Assembly (NCBI GenBank): GCA_903908015.1
Contig: CAIVQI010000035.1
Location: 1 to 5,298 of the forward strand
DNA: 5,298 nucleotides
Direction: 5' to 3'
Source of the DNA: an uncultured Bacteroidota bacterium
Lineage (GTDB): Bacteria > Bacteroidota > Bacteroidia > UBA7662
The notes under the pieces are model-generated. The model had not been told where the DNA came from, did no database searches, and saw only the letters and a list, made by a program, of their open reading frames with translations. The translations under genes were made by a program, and so were the position numbers. Positions 1-5,298 of the stretch are shown here, in pieces. Position 1 is the stretch's first letter. The number at the start of each line of letters is the position of its first letter.

Positions 1-405
1 GCATAACTTCCCCAAAGAATACGAGGGTTCCTCTGGCAGGTGCTGGCGAGCCAAACTGAGTGTGCACAAGCGATCGGCCTCGAACCGAATTCCCACTGCT
101 GCAAATTCGGCCTGAAGAAATCGATAATCGAAGGAGACATCATGGGCCACAAAAACGGATCCAGACAGCACTGCGTGCAGTTCATGCGCAATGCTCTTGA
201 ATGGAGGCGCTGCATTCACCATTTCTTGGCGAATACCGGTCATGCGGGCCACAAATTCCGGGATGGGTTGGCCTGGATTCACCAATCGTTCCCAGGTGCC
301 CAGAATTTCTTGTCCGTCGTGAAACACCACCCCAACCTCCATCAGGCGAAATGTTGGAAATTTACTCCCAGTGCATTCGATATCCACTACAGCAAAACGG
401 GCCAT
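1..405 (-). CDS. DnaQ-like (DEDDh) 3'-5' exonuclease, N-terminal part, runs off the left edge
   Basis: The reverse strand is open from an ATG at 405 down to base 1, giving 135 residues of an incomplete protein. It is an exonuclease-fold nuclease that would remove nucleotides from DNA 3' ends. Motif ExoI is at residues 6-13 (VVDIECTG, catalytic D8 and E10), and motif ExoII is at about 86-97 (VAHDVSFDYRFL, catalytic D93). Between them lies the family's usual LVNPGQPIP...MTGI block (41-58). The visible end, SYSLGKLC, is typical just before the third motif, which lies outside the window. An in-frame stop at 445-447 leaves 405 as the only ATG start, and no clear ribosome binding site precedes it. 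From family knowledge, Bacteroidota carry very similar stand-alone exonucleases whose C-terminus is often a GIY-YIG (UvrC/Cho-like) nuclease domain; whether that applies here cannot be seen. It is divergent from pstS, across a 129-base gap. Confidence 0.88.
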   Translation of the reverse strand, partial: MARFAVVDIECTGSKFPTFRLMEVGVVFHDGQEILGTWERLVNPGQPIPEFVARMTGIRQEMVNAAPPFKSIAHELHAVLSGSVFVAHDVSFDYRFLQAEFAAVGIRFEADRLCTLSLARQHLPEEPSYSLGKLC

Positions 406-458
406 TAGGTGACGAAAATACGCAGCGCTCGGTTTTCTCGGGTTCTATCTAACGCGGA

Positions 459-489
459 TTGATGAAATTTCATCATGCTTTGCTATATT
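459..489 (+). promoter_or_regulatory. Possible promoter for the pst operon
   Basis: TTGATG (459-464) and TATATT (484-489) are 19 bases apart, and TG precedes the second element in the extended -10 position (TGCTATATT). The match to a general sigma-70 promoter is fair but the spacing is long. Read as a Bacteroidota promoter, TATATTCA is only a partial TAnnTTTG. The two inverted repeats overlap these elements, which would suit regulated transcription. A start site near 496 would leave a leader of about 40 bases. Confidence 0.22.
460..475. promoter_or_regulatory. 16-base perfect palindrome, candidate operator
   Basis: TGATGAAATTTCATCA is a perfect inverted repeat with no spacer, in the 129-base gap between the divergent exonuclease gene and pstS. 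It has the size and symmetry of a site for a dimeric DNA-binding protein, and no T-run follows it to suggest a terminator. It does not resemble the direct-repeat Pho box of proteobacteria. Its regulator is unknown, and function is inferred only from symmetry and position. Confidence 0.4.
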
Positions 490-500
490 CAACCGAATAT
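485..500. repeat. Second inverted repeat upstream of pstS (6-base arms, 4-base spacer)
   Basis: ATATTC-AACC-GAATAT forms a perfect 6-base inverted repeat. Its centre lies 25 bases from the centre of the palindrome at 460-475 and 42 bases before the pstS start. Its arms differ in sequence from the first palindrome, so the two are not copies of one operator. It is AT-rich and short enough to arise by chance; its value is mainly that it sits beside a stronger palindrome in a regulatory gap. Confidence 0.25.
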
Positions 501-534
501 GTACAGCCCAGATCATCCCAAACTTTGATTTGAT

Positions 535-1512
535 ATGGTGTTTAGACAACTTGGCTTTCCACATTCAGAAGACCAACAATCTTTCATCATTTACGTCTCG
601 CTCATTCTATTGGCATTAACTGCCTGTCGTCATCAATCAGACCATGTTCTCCGAATTGATGGGTCGAGTACACTTTATCCCTTGGCTGAGGCCATCAGCG
701 AGTCGTATTGCCGAGCCTACCCAGATCGTAAGGTGGTGGTGGGACAATCAGGCACGGGTGGCGGCTTCAGAAAACTATCTCGCGGAGAAATCGACATCTG
801 TATGGCGTCGCGGCCTTTGGGACCGGGCGATCCACTGGAACTATCCGCGGAGCTGCGATCAGGTCGTCTCCATGAAGTGGCTGTGGCGCGCGATGCGGTG
901 GTGGTGGCCGTTCACCCCCAAAATCCATGGGTCGATGCCATCGACTCAGCCTCATTGGCACAAATTTGGCACAGCAACCGCCAAGGAAAACCAGCCTATT
1001 GGTCGGAATTGAATCCGAAGGCCCCCAGAGTGCCCATTAACCTATATGGGCCAGGCCCCGGATCCGGAACATTTGATTTTTTTACGCGTCGAATTTTGGG
1101 GCAGGCCGGAAAAGGCCGTGGAGATTATTCGGCCAACGAGATCGACGCGATGACCGTGACCGGCATTGCCGGTGATCGACTTGCTTTGGGTTATTTTGGC
1201 TATACGTATTATTTGAATAACAGAGGTAGGGTAAAAGCCCTCGGAATCGAAGTGCCATCGGCTCAGGGAGGGGGATTTGCCCTGCCAAACGCCGACAATG
1301 TCGACAACGGGCGCTACCAATTACTGTCTCGAAACCAATATTTATATGTGCGTTTGCATGACCCGTCAAAAGCACACATCAGTGCGTTTGTACGCTTTTT
1401 TTTATTGGATCTCTGTGGCCAGAATGTCACGAATACTTTTTTGCCTTTAAAACATGAAATGTATCGCGACCAACTCCAGCGCTGGAAAGAAAGTGAACTG
1501 AAACATCCATGA
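535..1512 (+). CDS. pstS: PstS, phosphate-binding lipoprotein of the phosphate ABC importer
   Basis: This 325-residue protein captures inorganic phosphate outside the inner membrane and hands it to the PstC/PstA channel. A hydrophobic segment at about 17-30 ends in a lipobox, LTAC, with C31 as the predicted lipid-modified residue. The mature part has the ligand-binding loops of the PstS family: DGSSTLYPL (42-50), GQSGTGGGFRKL (70-81) followed by GEIDICMASRPL (84-95), and GPGPGSGTFDFF (172-183). GDRLALGYFGYTYY lies further on, and length is normal for the family. It resembles the DGSST...SGTGGGF type of PstS seen in cyanobacteria and other groups more than the shorter E. coli form. The only ATG available is 535, since TGA lies in frame at 526-528; GTG at 538 is an alternative. 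The 16 residues before the hydrophobic stretch are unusually long and include acidic E12-D13, which is atypical for a signal peptide. It is the first gene of the operon and overlaps pstC by four bases (ATGA). Confidence 0.95.
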   Translation: MVFRQLGFPHSEDQQSFIIYVSLILLALTACRHQSDHVLRIDGSSTLYPLAEAISESYCRAYPDRKVVVGQSGTGGGFRKLSRGEIDICMASRPLGPGDPLELSAELRSGRLHEVAVARDAVVVAVHPQNPWVDAIDSASLAQIWHSNRQGKPAYWSELNPKAPRVPINLYGPGPGSGTFDFFTRRILGQAGKGRGDYSANEIDAMTVTGIAGDRLALGYFGYTYYLNNRGRVKALGIEVPSAQGGGFALPNADNVDNGRYQLLSRNQYLYVRLHDPSKAHISAFVRFFLLDLCGQNVTNTFLPLKHEMYRDQLQRWKESELKHP

Positions 1513-2408
1513 AAAAAAGAGAACGCGTGGCTGCCTGGTTGATGGGGGCTTTAAGTTGGGCAAGCTTGGGCGTCACACTGATCTTCTTGTGGCTATTCAC
1601 CCATCTTTCTCTTCCATTTTTTGCCCGGTTAGACTGGGGTGCGTTTTTTACCTCCACTCAGTGGACCCCACTCTATGAGGTCAAACAATTCGGGATCTTG
1701 CCCTTGCTTACCGGCACCCTGATGTGCTGTTTTATTGCATTGATTGTGGCCCTTCCTGTAGGCCTTACCACTGCAGTATTTTTAAATGAATATGCACAAT
1801 CCTGGCTTAAAGAACTGGCTCTGGGTGCCTTGCACGTGTTATCGGTTACCCCCTCTGTGGTTTATGGATTCCTGGCCTTACAATGGCTCACCCCCCTACT
1901 CCAACAGTATATTCCGAGTCTGCAAACCTATAATGCTCTGGTGCCAGGTATTCTGATGGGAATCATGATTTTGCCCATCATCATCTCGATTACCCGTGAG
2001 GCCATGCAATCCATGCCGAATAGCTTGCGGGATGAGGCAGAGGCCATGGGTGCCTCTCGTTGGCAAATCATACTGATGTTGTTGTTGCCCTATTCCCGTA
2101 GGGGTATTGCGGCAGCTTCTATGCTGGCTCTGTCGCGTGCTCTGGGCGAAACGATGATTGTTTCGATTGCGGCGGGGCAACATGCTGGCCTCACGCTGAA
2201 TCCATTAGAGGCTACCCAAACGGCGAGCAGCTATATCCTTCAGCTCAGTTTAGGTGATGTCGGACAAGATTCAACCGAATATGCATCCCTTTTCGCTGTT
2301 GCGCTGAGCTTGTTTGTCTTCACCTACCTGCTCAATCTGGCCGGACATCGAATGGGCCGATCCCTTAACCATCTTTCCTATCTGGCAAAAGAACATGCGC
2401 CCATTTAG
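1509..2408 (+). CDS. pstC: PstC, phosphate ABC transporter permease subunit
   Basis: A 299-residue inner-membrane protein that pairs with PstA to form the phosphate channel. Six likely membrane helices are visible at about 14-38, 63-90, 105-127, 143-161, 200-222 and 259-278. The large polar loop between helices 1 and 2 (about 39-62) is usual for PstC. The coupling loop that contacts PstB is clear: EAEAMGASRW (176-185) followed by the LLLP stretch ending at P194. RALGETM (210-216) follows and carries the Arg/Glu pair conserved in phosphate permeases. The PSVVYG motif (115-120) recurs in PstA, consistent with the paralogy of the two subunits. The N-terminus MKKRER places positive charge inside the cell. 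The start ATG at 1509 overlaps the pstS stop, so coupled translation is likely. Length is slightly below the E. coli protein; nothing appears missing. Confidence 0.95.
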   Translation: MKKRERVAAWLMGALSWASLGVTLIFLWLFTHLSLPFFARLDWGAFFTSTQWTPLYEVKQFGILPLLTGTLMCCFIALIVALPVGLTTAVFLNEYAQSWLKELALGALHVLSVTPSVVYGFLALQWLTPLLQQYIPSLQTYNALVPGILMGIMILPIIISITREAMQSMPNSLRDEAEAMGASRWQIILMLLLPYSRRGIAAASMLALSRALGETMIVSIAAGQHAGLTLNPLEATQTASSYILQLSLGDVGQDSTEYASLFAVALSLFVFTYLLNLAGHRMGRSLNHLSYLAKEHAPI

Positions 2409-3285
2409 TTTATTCGAATTCTTTGAACGGATGGAGCGGTGGGTGGCGCAGCTCGGACGTGGCGGCTTGGCCTTGCTGGTCAGACTCATGACCATCACCA
2501 TCATTTTGTTGGCTCTGGCTTGGTTGGGTTATCTTTTTTGGATCGGCCAGGCACGCCTGAACACAGAATTTCTTTTTGGCTTCAATTCTGTAGTAGCCAG
2601 GAAAGCCGGGGTGTATCCGGCACTTATGGGAAGCCTTTGGCTGCTTCTTATGGTGTTTTTGTTGTCATTTCCTCCCGGATTAGCCATAGCGGTTCACCTC
2701 GAGCGGGGCCGCACGAACCGCCGTATAAAACACTTGATTTCACTGAACCTATCCAATCTGGCAGGGATACCATCGGTAGTCTATGGCTTGGCCGGCCTGG
2801 AAATATTTGCGCGACAATTGAACCTGGGAGTATGTTTGATGAGCGCTGCCCTCACGCTGGCGCTTATGGCCCTGCCCACGGTGATCATCACCTGCAGGGA
2901 AGCCATTCGCCGTGTACCTGCTGAACTAGAGGATGGCGCAGTTGCATTGGGTGCGACGCCGCTTCAAGCTTTGTGGTTTCAAACCCTACCCACGGCCCTG
3001 CCTGGTATTTTATCAGGCGTTATGCTGTCGATCAGTCGGGTTGTTGGCGAAGCCGCTCCCCTACTTGTATTGGGTGCTGTGGCATTTGTGCCTTATGCAC
3101 CAAGTTCTGTGTGGGACTACTTCACCTTACTTCCGGTTCAGATTTTCTATTGGTCGAATCAATCACAGCCCGATTTTGCACCCAATGCCGCAGCGGCAGT
3201 GGTGATTTTACTCGGAATAACCCTTATTTTTCATCTTTTTGCCCTATGGATCCGCAACCGCTGGAAAGAACGAATCCACCTTTAG
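2395..3285 (+). CDS. pstA: PstA, phosphate ABC transporter permease subunit
   Basis: A 296-residue inner-membrane partner of PstC. Predicted helices lie at about 25-48, 77-100, 114-138, 145-167, 203-230 and 265-286. The motif PSVVYG is at 126-131. The PstB-contacting loop runs EDGAVALGATPLQALWF (179-195) to LP (198-199). SRVVGEAAPLL (214-224) is the PstA form of the conserved Arg...Gly-Glu signature. The frame is open further upstream to an ATG at 2314, but that start would overlap pstC by 95 bases and add 27 residues with no family counterpart. ATG 2395 overlaps pstC by 14 bases and gives the usual PstA length, so it was chosen. The gene overlaps pstB by 40 bases at its 3' end, so its last 12 codons are also read in another frame as the start of PstB. 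Confidence 0.94.
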   Translation: MRPFSLFEFFERMERWVAQLGRGGLALLVRLMTITIILLALAWLGYLFWIGQARLNTEFLFGFNSVVARKAGVYPALMGSLWLLLMVFLLSFPPGLAIAVHLERGRTNRRIKHLISLNLSNLAGIPSVVYGLAGLEIFARQLNLGVCLMSAALTLALMALPTVIITCREAIRRVPAELEDGAVALGATPLQALWFQTLPTALPGILSGVMLSISRVVGEAAPLLVLGAVAFVPYAPSSVWDYFTLLPVQIFYWSNQSQPDFAPNAAAAVVILLGITLIFHLFALWIRNRWKERIHL

Positions 3286-4040
3286 GTGAAAAAATTAGCG
3301 TTTCGGAGGTCAATGCCTGGTACGGAGCCCAACAAGTGCTGTTTGACTTGTCTATGGGAATCAGGACATGCGCCGTTACGGCCATCATTGGTCCATCGGG
3401 CTGTGGTAAAACGACCCTTTTGCGTCTCATGAACCGGCTGAATGACCGGGTGCCCGGCGCGCGCATGACAGGGCTCATACGGATGGATGGACGGGACATC
3501 AATGGCCCCGATGTACATGTCGCAGAACTACGCAAGCGCGTGGGCATGGTGTTTCAAAAACCGAACCCATTTCCAGGATCAATCTTTGATAATGTTACTT
3601 TCGGATTGAAAATCAGGGGAATGGTCATGCGCTCGTTTTTGAATGAACGGGTCGAGCGTACCCTGAGGCAAGTGCACCTTTGGGATGAAGTGAAAGACAA
3701 ATTGAAGTCATCTGCGCTCAATTTATCAGGCGGACAACAACAACGTTTGTGCCTGGCCAGAGCATTGGCCGTAGAGCCTACAGTGCTGTTGATGGATGAA
3801 CCCGCTTCGAGCCTCGACCCCATCAATACAGCCCGAATCGAGGAGCTCATCCTGCAACTCAGAGCCCAGCATACCATTGTTATTGTAACACACAATATGC
3901 AACAAGCGGGGCGCACGAGCGATGTAACCGCTTTTCTTCACAAAGGAAGGCTAATAGAACTTGCCGATACAGCTACTTTTTTCACCAACCCTAAAAGTCC
4001 GAGTACACAGGACTACATCACCGGACGCTTCCGCTTATAA
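3246..4040 (+). CDS. pstB: PstB, phosphate ABC transporter ATPase
   Basis: The 264-residue ATPase hydrolyses ATP on the cytoplasmic face to drive phosphate import through PstC/PstA. All working parts are present: Walker A GPSGCGKTT (49-57), Q-loop Q104 within the PstB-specific MVFQKPNPFP (101-110), signature LSGGQQQR (160-167), Walker B VLLMDE (180-185), D-loop SSLD (188-191) and the switch histidine H216 in THNMQQA. The C-terminus, TQDYITGRFRL, is the usual PstB ending. The frame extends upstream inside pstA, but ATG 3246 gives a 15-residue lead before the conserved ISVSEVNAWYG and normal family length. The cost is a 40-base overlap with pstA, longer than the others in this operon. No ribosome binding site is evident. 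It is the last gene of the operon; no phoU follows. Confidence 0.96.
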   Translation: MDPQPLERTNPPLGEKISVSEVNAWYGAQQVLFDLSMGIRTCAVTAIIGPSGCGKTTLLRLMNRLNDRVPGARMTGLIRMDGRDINGPDVHVAELRKRVGMVFQKPNPFPGSIFDNVTFGLKIRGMVMRSFLNERVERTLRQVHLWDEVKDKLKSSALNLSGGQQQRLCLARALAVEPTVLLMDEPASSLDPINTARIEELILQLRAQHTIVIVTHNMQQAGRTSDVTAFLHKGRLIELADTATFFTNPKSPSTQDYITGRFRL

Positions 4041-4057
4041 TCCTCAGAAAATCGAAT

Positions 4058-4621
4058 TCACTTGGTTTCCTTGTGGCGGTACACGGCCTTCCCATGGAGT
4101 ACAGAGAGGATATCCGACACGGTTGTATTTTGGTGCAAGGACTGTAAAAATCGTCTGTCGGAATCGAAAACATATGCCGAGGGAATATACATTTCACCAA
4201 AAAACCCATAAAAACGTGCATGCTCGTCGCGACAAAAGTGAATCGATGGATGCGCTGCCAAACCTGTTTCCCGTACATACGCCTTGGCCTCCTCGACGGG
4301 TGCACGTGACACAAACACCCAATTAATGGCGTTAATCTCTGCGTGTGCGGTCGCCAGTTCTTTCCCCAATTGCCGACAATGGCCGCAGTCGGGCCCATAA
4401 TAAACGACCACAACAGGTCCTTTATGGAGCACATCGGGGGTGCACTGCCCATCCCCTTGGAGTGTTGGAAAAACAAATTCGGGTAGGCGCAATAACTTTC
4501 CTTGGTCATCGAATACAGGTCTGTTTTGCTGCCAATAAGCATACAATTGAATCAGAAGGAATACAAATGCCATAAACAAAGCAGTGGGCAGTGCATAGGC
4601 GCGTAGTTGAGATGGGGTCAT
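4058..4621 (-). CDS. Membrane-anchored thioredoxin-fold protein with a CGHC active site
   Basis: This 187-residue protein has one hydrophobic segment at about 10-29 and then a thioredoxin-like domain that would face the periplasm. VVVVYYGPDCGHC (70-82) is the beta strand leading into the redox pair C79-G-H-C82, and IPSAYVFD (146-153) supplies the expected cis-proline, P147. It probably reduces or shuffles disulfides, as in the broad TlpA/AhpC-TSA-like group, but the partner cannot be told. There are two further cysteines, C60 and C130. The segment lacks a clear signal-peptidase site, so it is more likely an anchor. ATG 4621 is preferred. A TTG at 4648 would add nine residues (MSPKRLHRS), but the likely promoter at 4654-4661 would leave almost no leader for it. 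The gene converges on pstB, 17 bases away, with no visible terminator between; a role in phosphate uptake is not implied. Confidence 0.82.
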   Translation of the reverse strand: MTPSQLRAYALPTALFMAFVFLLIQLYAYWQQNRPVFDDQGKLLRLPEFVFPTLQGDGQCTPDVLHKGPVVVVYYGPDCGHCRQLGKELATAHAEINAINWVFVSRAPVEEAKAYVRETGLAAHPSIHFCRDEHARFYGFFGEMYIPSAYVFDSDRRFLQSLHQNTTVSDILSVLHGKAVYRHKETK

Positions 4622-4653
4622 GGATCGATGCAGACGCTTCGGGCTCAAAATCT

Positions 4654-4661
4654 CAAATTTA
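4654..4661 (-). promoter_or_regulatory. Bacteroidota-type -7 promoter element for the thioredoxin-fold gene
   Basis: Read on the - strand this is TAAATTTG, an exact match to the TAnnTTTG element of Bacteroidota promoters. It lies 32 bases upstream of the ATG at 4621, so transcription would begin at roughly 4645-4650 and leave a leader of about 25 bases. The partner -33 element (TTTG or TTG) is weak here: TATG lies 22 bases further upstream. This is a short motif and could be chance, but position and strand fit. Confidence 0.4.
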
Positions 4662-4722
4662 TGCGGATATCACTTACGTCTGCCATACGACTGTTGATTT
4701 ATGTCCCTGCGATTTTTGCATC

Positions 4723-5298
4723 ATGCTTTTATGGCTATTGTTCGTTTTGTCATCCTGCGTGTGTCAGGGTCAGCCGGCCGTGGTGGGGAGCGCTGGGCTA
4801 TGGTCGGGAGGCCTAACCATACCGTGGTCGGGTGCCCAGGCTGCACGCGACTTTCCGCAAGGGACCCGCACGTCGACTGGGTACAGTTTGGGTTTGACCA
4901 TCGGAAAAACGGCGCCTGGATTGGCTACTGATTTCATGAGCATTGGCGTTCACCGGCGATTTAAGGTTTTTCATGCCGCCTTGTTCGGGAGTGCTGTGGG
5001 TGACAGGCTCTACTCTGAATATGGTTTAGGAATTAGGGGAGGCTTATCGACGCCGCAATGGGCGCTGGGACTGGGGTTGGATGGACACGGGCGACAGATT
5101 GAACGACGGTTCCGAATATGGCCCAGTATATGTGCCGGACTCAGTCTGTTTTTGACGCCAAACACTAGTTTGCACATACGGTCCTCCTTCCTGGCCAAAC
5201 AAAGCCCCGACGACCCTCTTATTGCAGACGGCTTTTCTTCAGCCTGGCTCATCAAGCATAAAATGGGACGAACTCAGATCATGGGGTTCATGCAACAA
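4723..5298 (+). CDS. Probable outer-membrane beta-barrel protein, N-terminal part, runs off the right edge
   Basis: The frame is open from ATG 4723 to the end of the window, giving 192 residues and no stop. Residues 2-9 are hydrophobic and lead to SSCVCQGQP (10-18), which looks like the end of an exported protein's signal peptide; SSC could instead be a lipobox. The rest is rich in Gly, Ser and alternating polar/nonpolar stretches (YSLGLTIG, FHAALFGSAVG, YSEYGLGIRGG, WALGLGLDG, ICAGLSLFLTPNTSLHIRSSF), as in transmembrane beta strands. The run from LYSEYGLGIRGG to the LTPNTSLHIRSSF region recalls PorV-like barrels of Bacteroidota, a weak resemblance made by eye. No specific function is claimed. 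No other in-frame ATG lies upstream, and the signal peptide lacks the usual positive charge. It is divergent from the thioredoxin-fold gene across 101 bases. Confidence 0.65.
   Translation, partial: MLLWLLFVLSSCVCQGQPAVVGSAGLWSGGLTIPWSGAQAARDFPQGTRTSTGYSLGLTIGKTAPGLATDFMSIGVHRRFKVFHAALFGSAVGDRLYSEYGLGIRGGLSTPQWALGLGLDGHGRQIERRFRIWPSICAGLSLFLTPNTSLHIRSSFLAKQSPDDPLIADGFSSAWLIKHKMGRTQIMGFMQQ

Noticed and set aside
413..420. TATTTTCG on the - strand as a -7 promoter element for the exonuclease gene
   Set aside because: It misses the TAnnTTTG consensus by one base, has no -33 partner at the right distance, and would leave almost no leader before the ATG at 405.
40..452. Two + strand open frames (40-408 and 201-452) opposite the exonuclease gene
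   Set aside because: They lack recognisable domains or sensible composition and lie antisense to a frame with clear exonuclease motifs.
468..496. A PhoB-type Pho box (7-base direct repeats spaced by 4)
   Set aside because: The best pair, TTTCATC and TTTGCTA, agrees at only about four of seven positions and does not match the CTGTCAT consensus.
2314..2394. Upstream ATG start for pstA at 2314
   Set aside because: It would add 27 residues unlike any PstA N-terminus and overlap pstC by 95 bases.
4022..4033. Small hairpin CGGA-CGCT-TCCG near the end of pstB as a terminator
   Set aside because: The stem has four base pairs, lies inside the coding sequence and is not followed by a run of T.
4607..4816. 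Open frame 4607-4816 with a hydrophobic stretch starting MRISLTSAIRLL
   Set aside because: It ends after 69 codons with no domain and overlaps the longer barrel frame starting at 4723. Its first bases also overlap the thioredoxin-fold gene on the other strand.
1..5298. CRISPR arrays, insertion sequences, tRNA or rRNA genes, phage or defence genes
   Set aside because: No spaced repeats, transposase motifs, cloverleaf-like sequence or defence domains were seen; the window is almost completely occupied by ordinary genes.

Overview
The window is about 5.3 kb of fully packed bacterial chromosome. Its core is a four-gene high-affinity phosphate uptake operon, pstS-pstC-pstA-pstB, on the + strand (535-4040). 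To the left, divergently transcribed and cut by the window edge, is the start of a DnaQ-type 3'-5' exonuclease gene (405 down to 1, - strand). To the right, converging on pstB with a 17-base gap, is a gene for a membrane-anchored thioredoxin-fold protein (4621 down to 4058, - strand). Divergent from that is the beginning of a probable outer-membrane beta-barrel protein (4723 to beyond 5298, + strand).

The best guess for the organism is a Bacteroidota (or wider FCB-group) bacterium of moderate GC. The exonuclease N-terminus looks like the DnaQ-like exonuclease common in that phylum. There are no good Shine-Dalgarno sequences before any gene. The thioredoxin gene has a TAnnTTTG element, the Bacteroidota -7 promoter motif, on its upstream side. 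The last protein has a signal peptide ending in Cys/Gln-rich residues and a sequence like PorV-type barrels. All of this is recognition by eye, not a database result.

The Pst genes form one complete ABC importer: a lipid-anchored phosphate-binding protein (PstS), two six-helix permease subunits (PstC, PstA) and the ATPase (PstB). All key motifs are intact. The genes overlap by 4, 14 and 40 bases, which suggests co-transcription and translational coupling. The regulator phoU, which commonly follows pstB, is absent from the window; the next gene points the other way. The 129-base gap upstream of pstS (406-534) holds a 16-base perfect palindrome and, ten bases further on, a second inverted repeat, overlapping a possible promoter.

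I did not find a new defence, mobile or RNA system. The points most worth a second look are the palindrome pair, the missing phoU, the 40-base pstA/pstB overlap, and the odd start of the final gene, where removing one T from a five-T run would give a more typical signal peptide.
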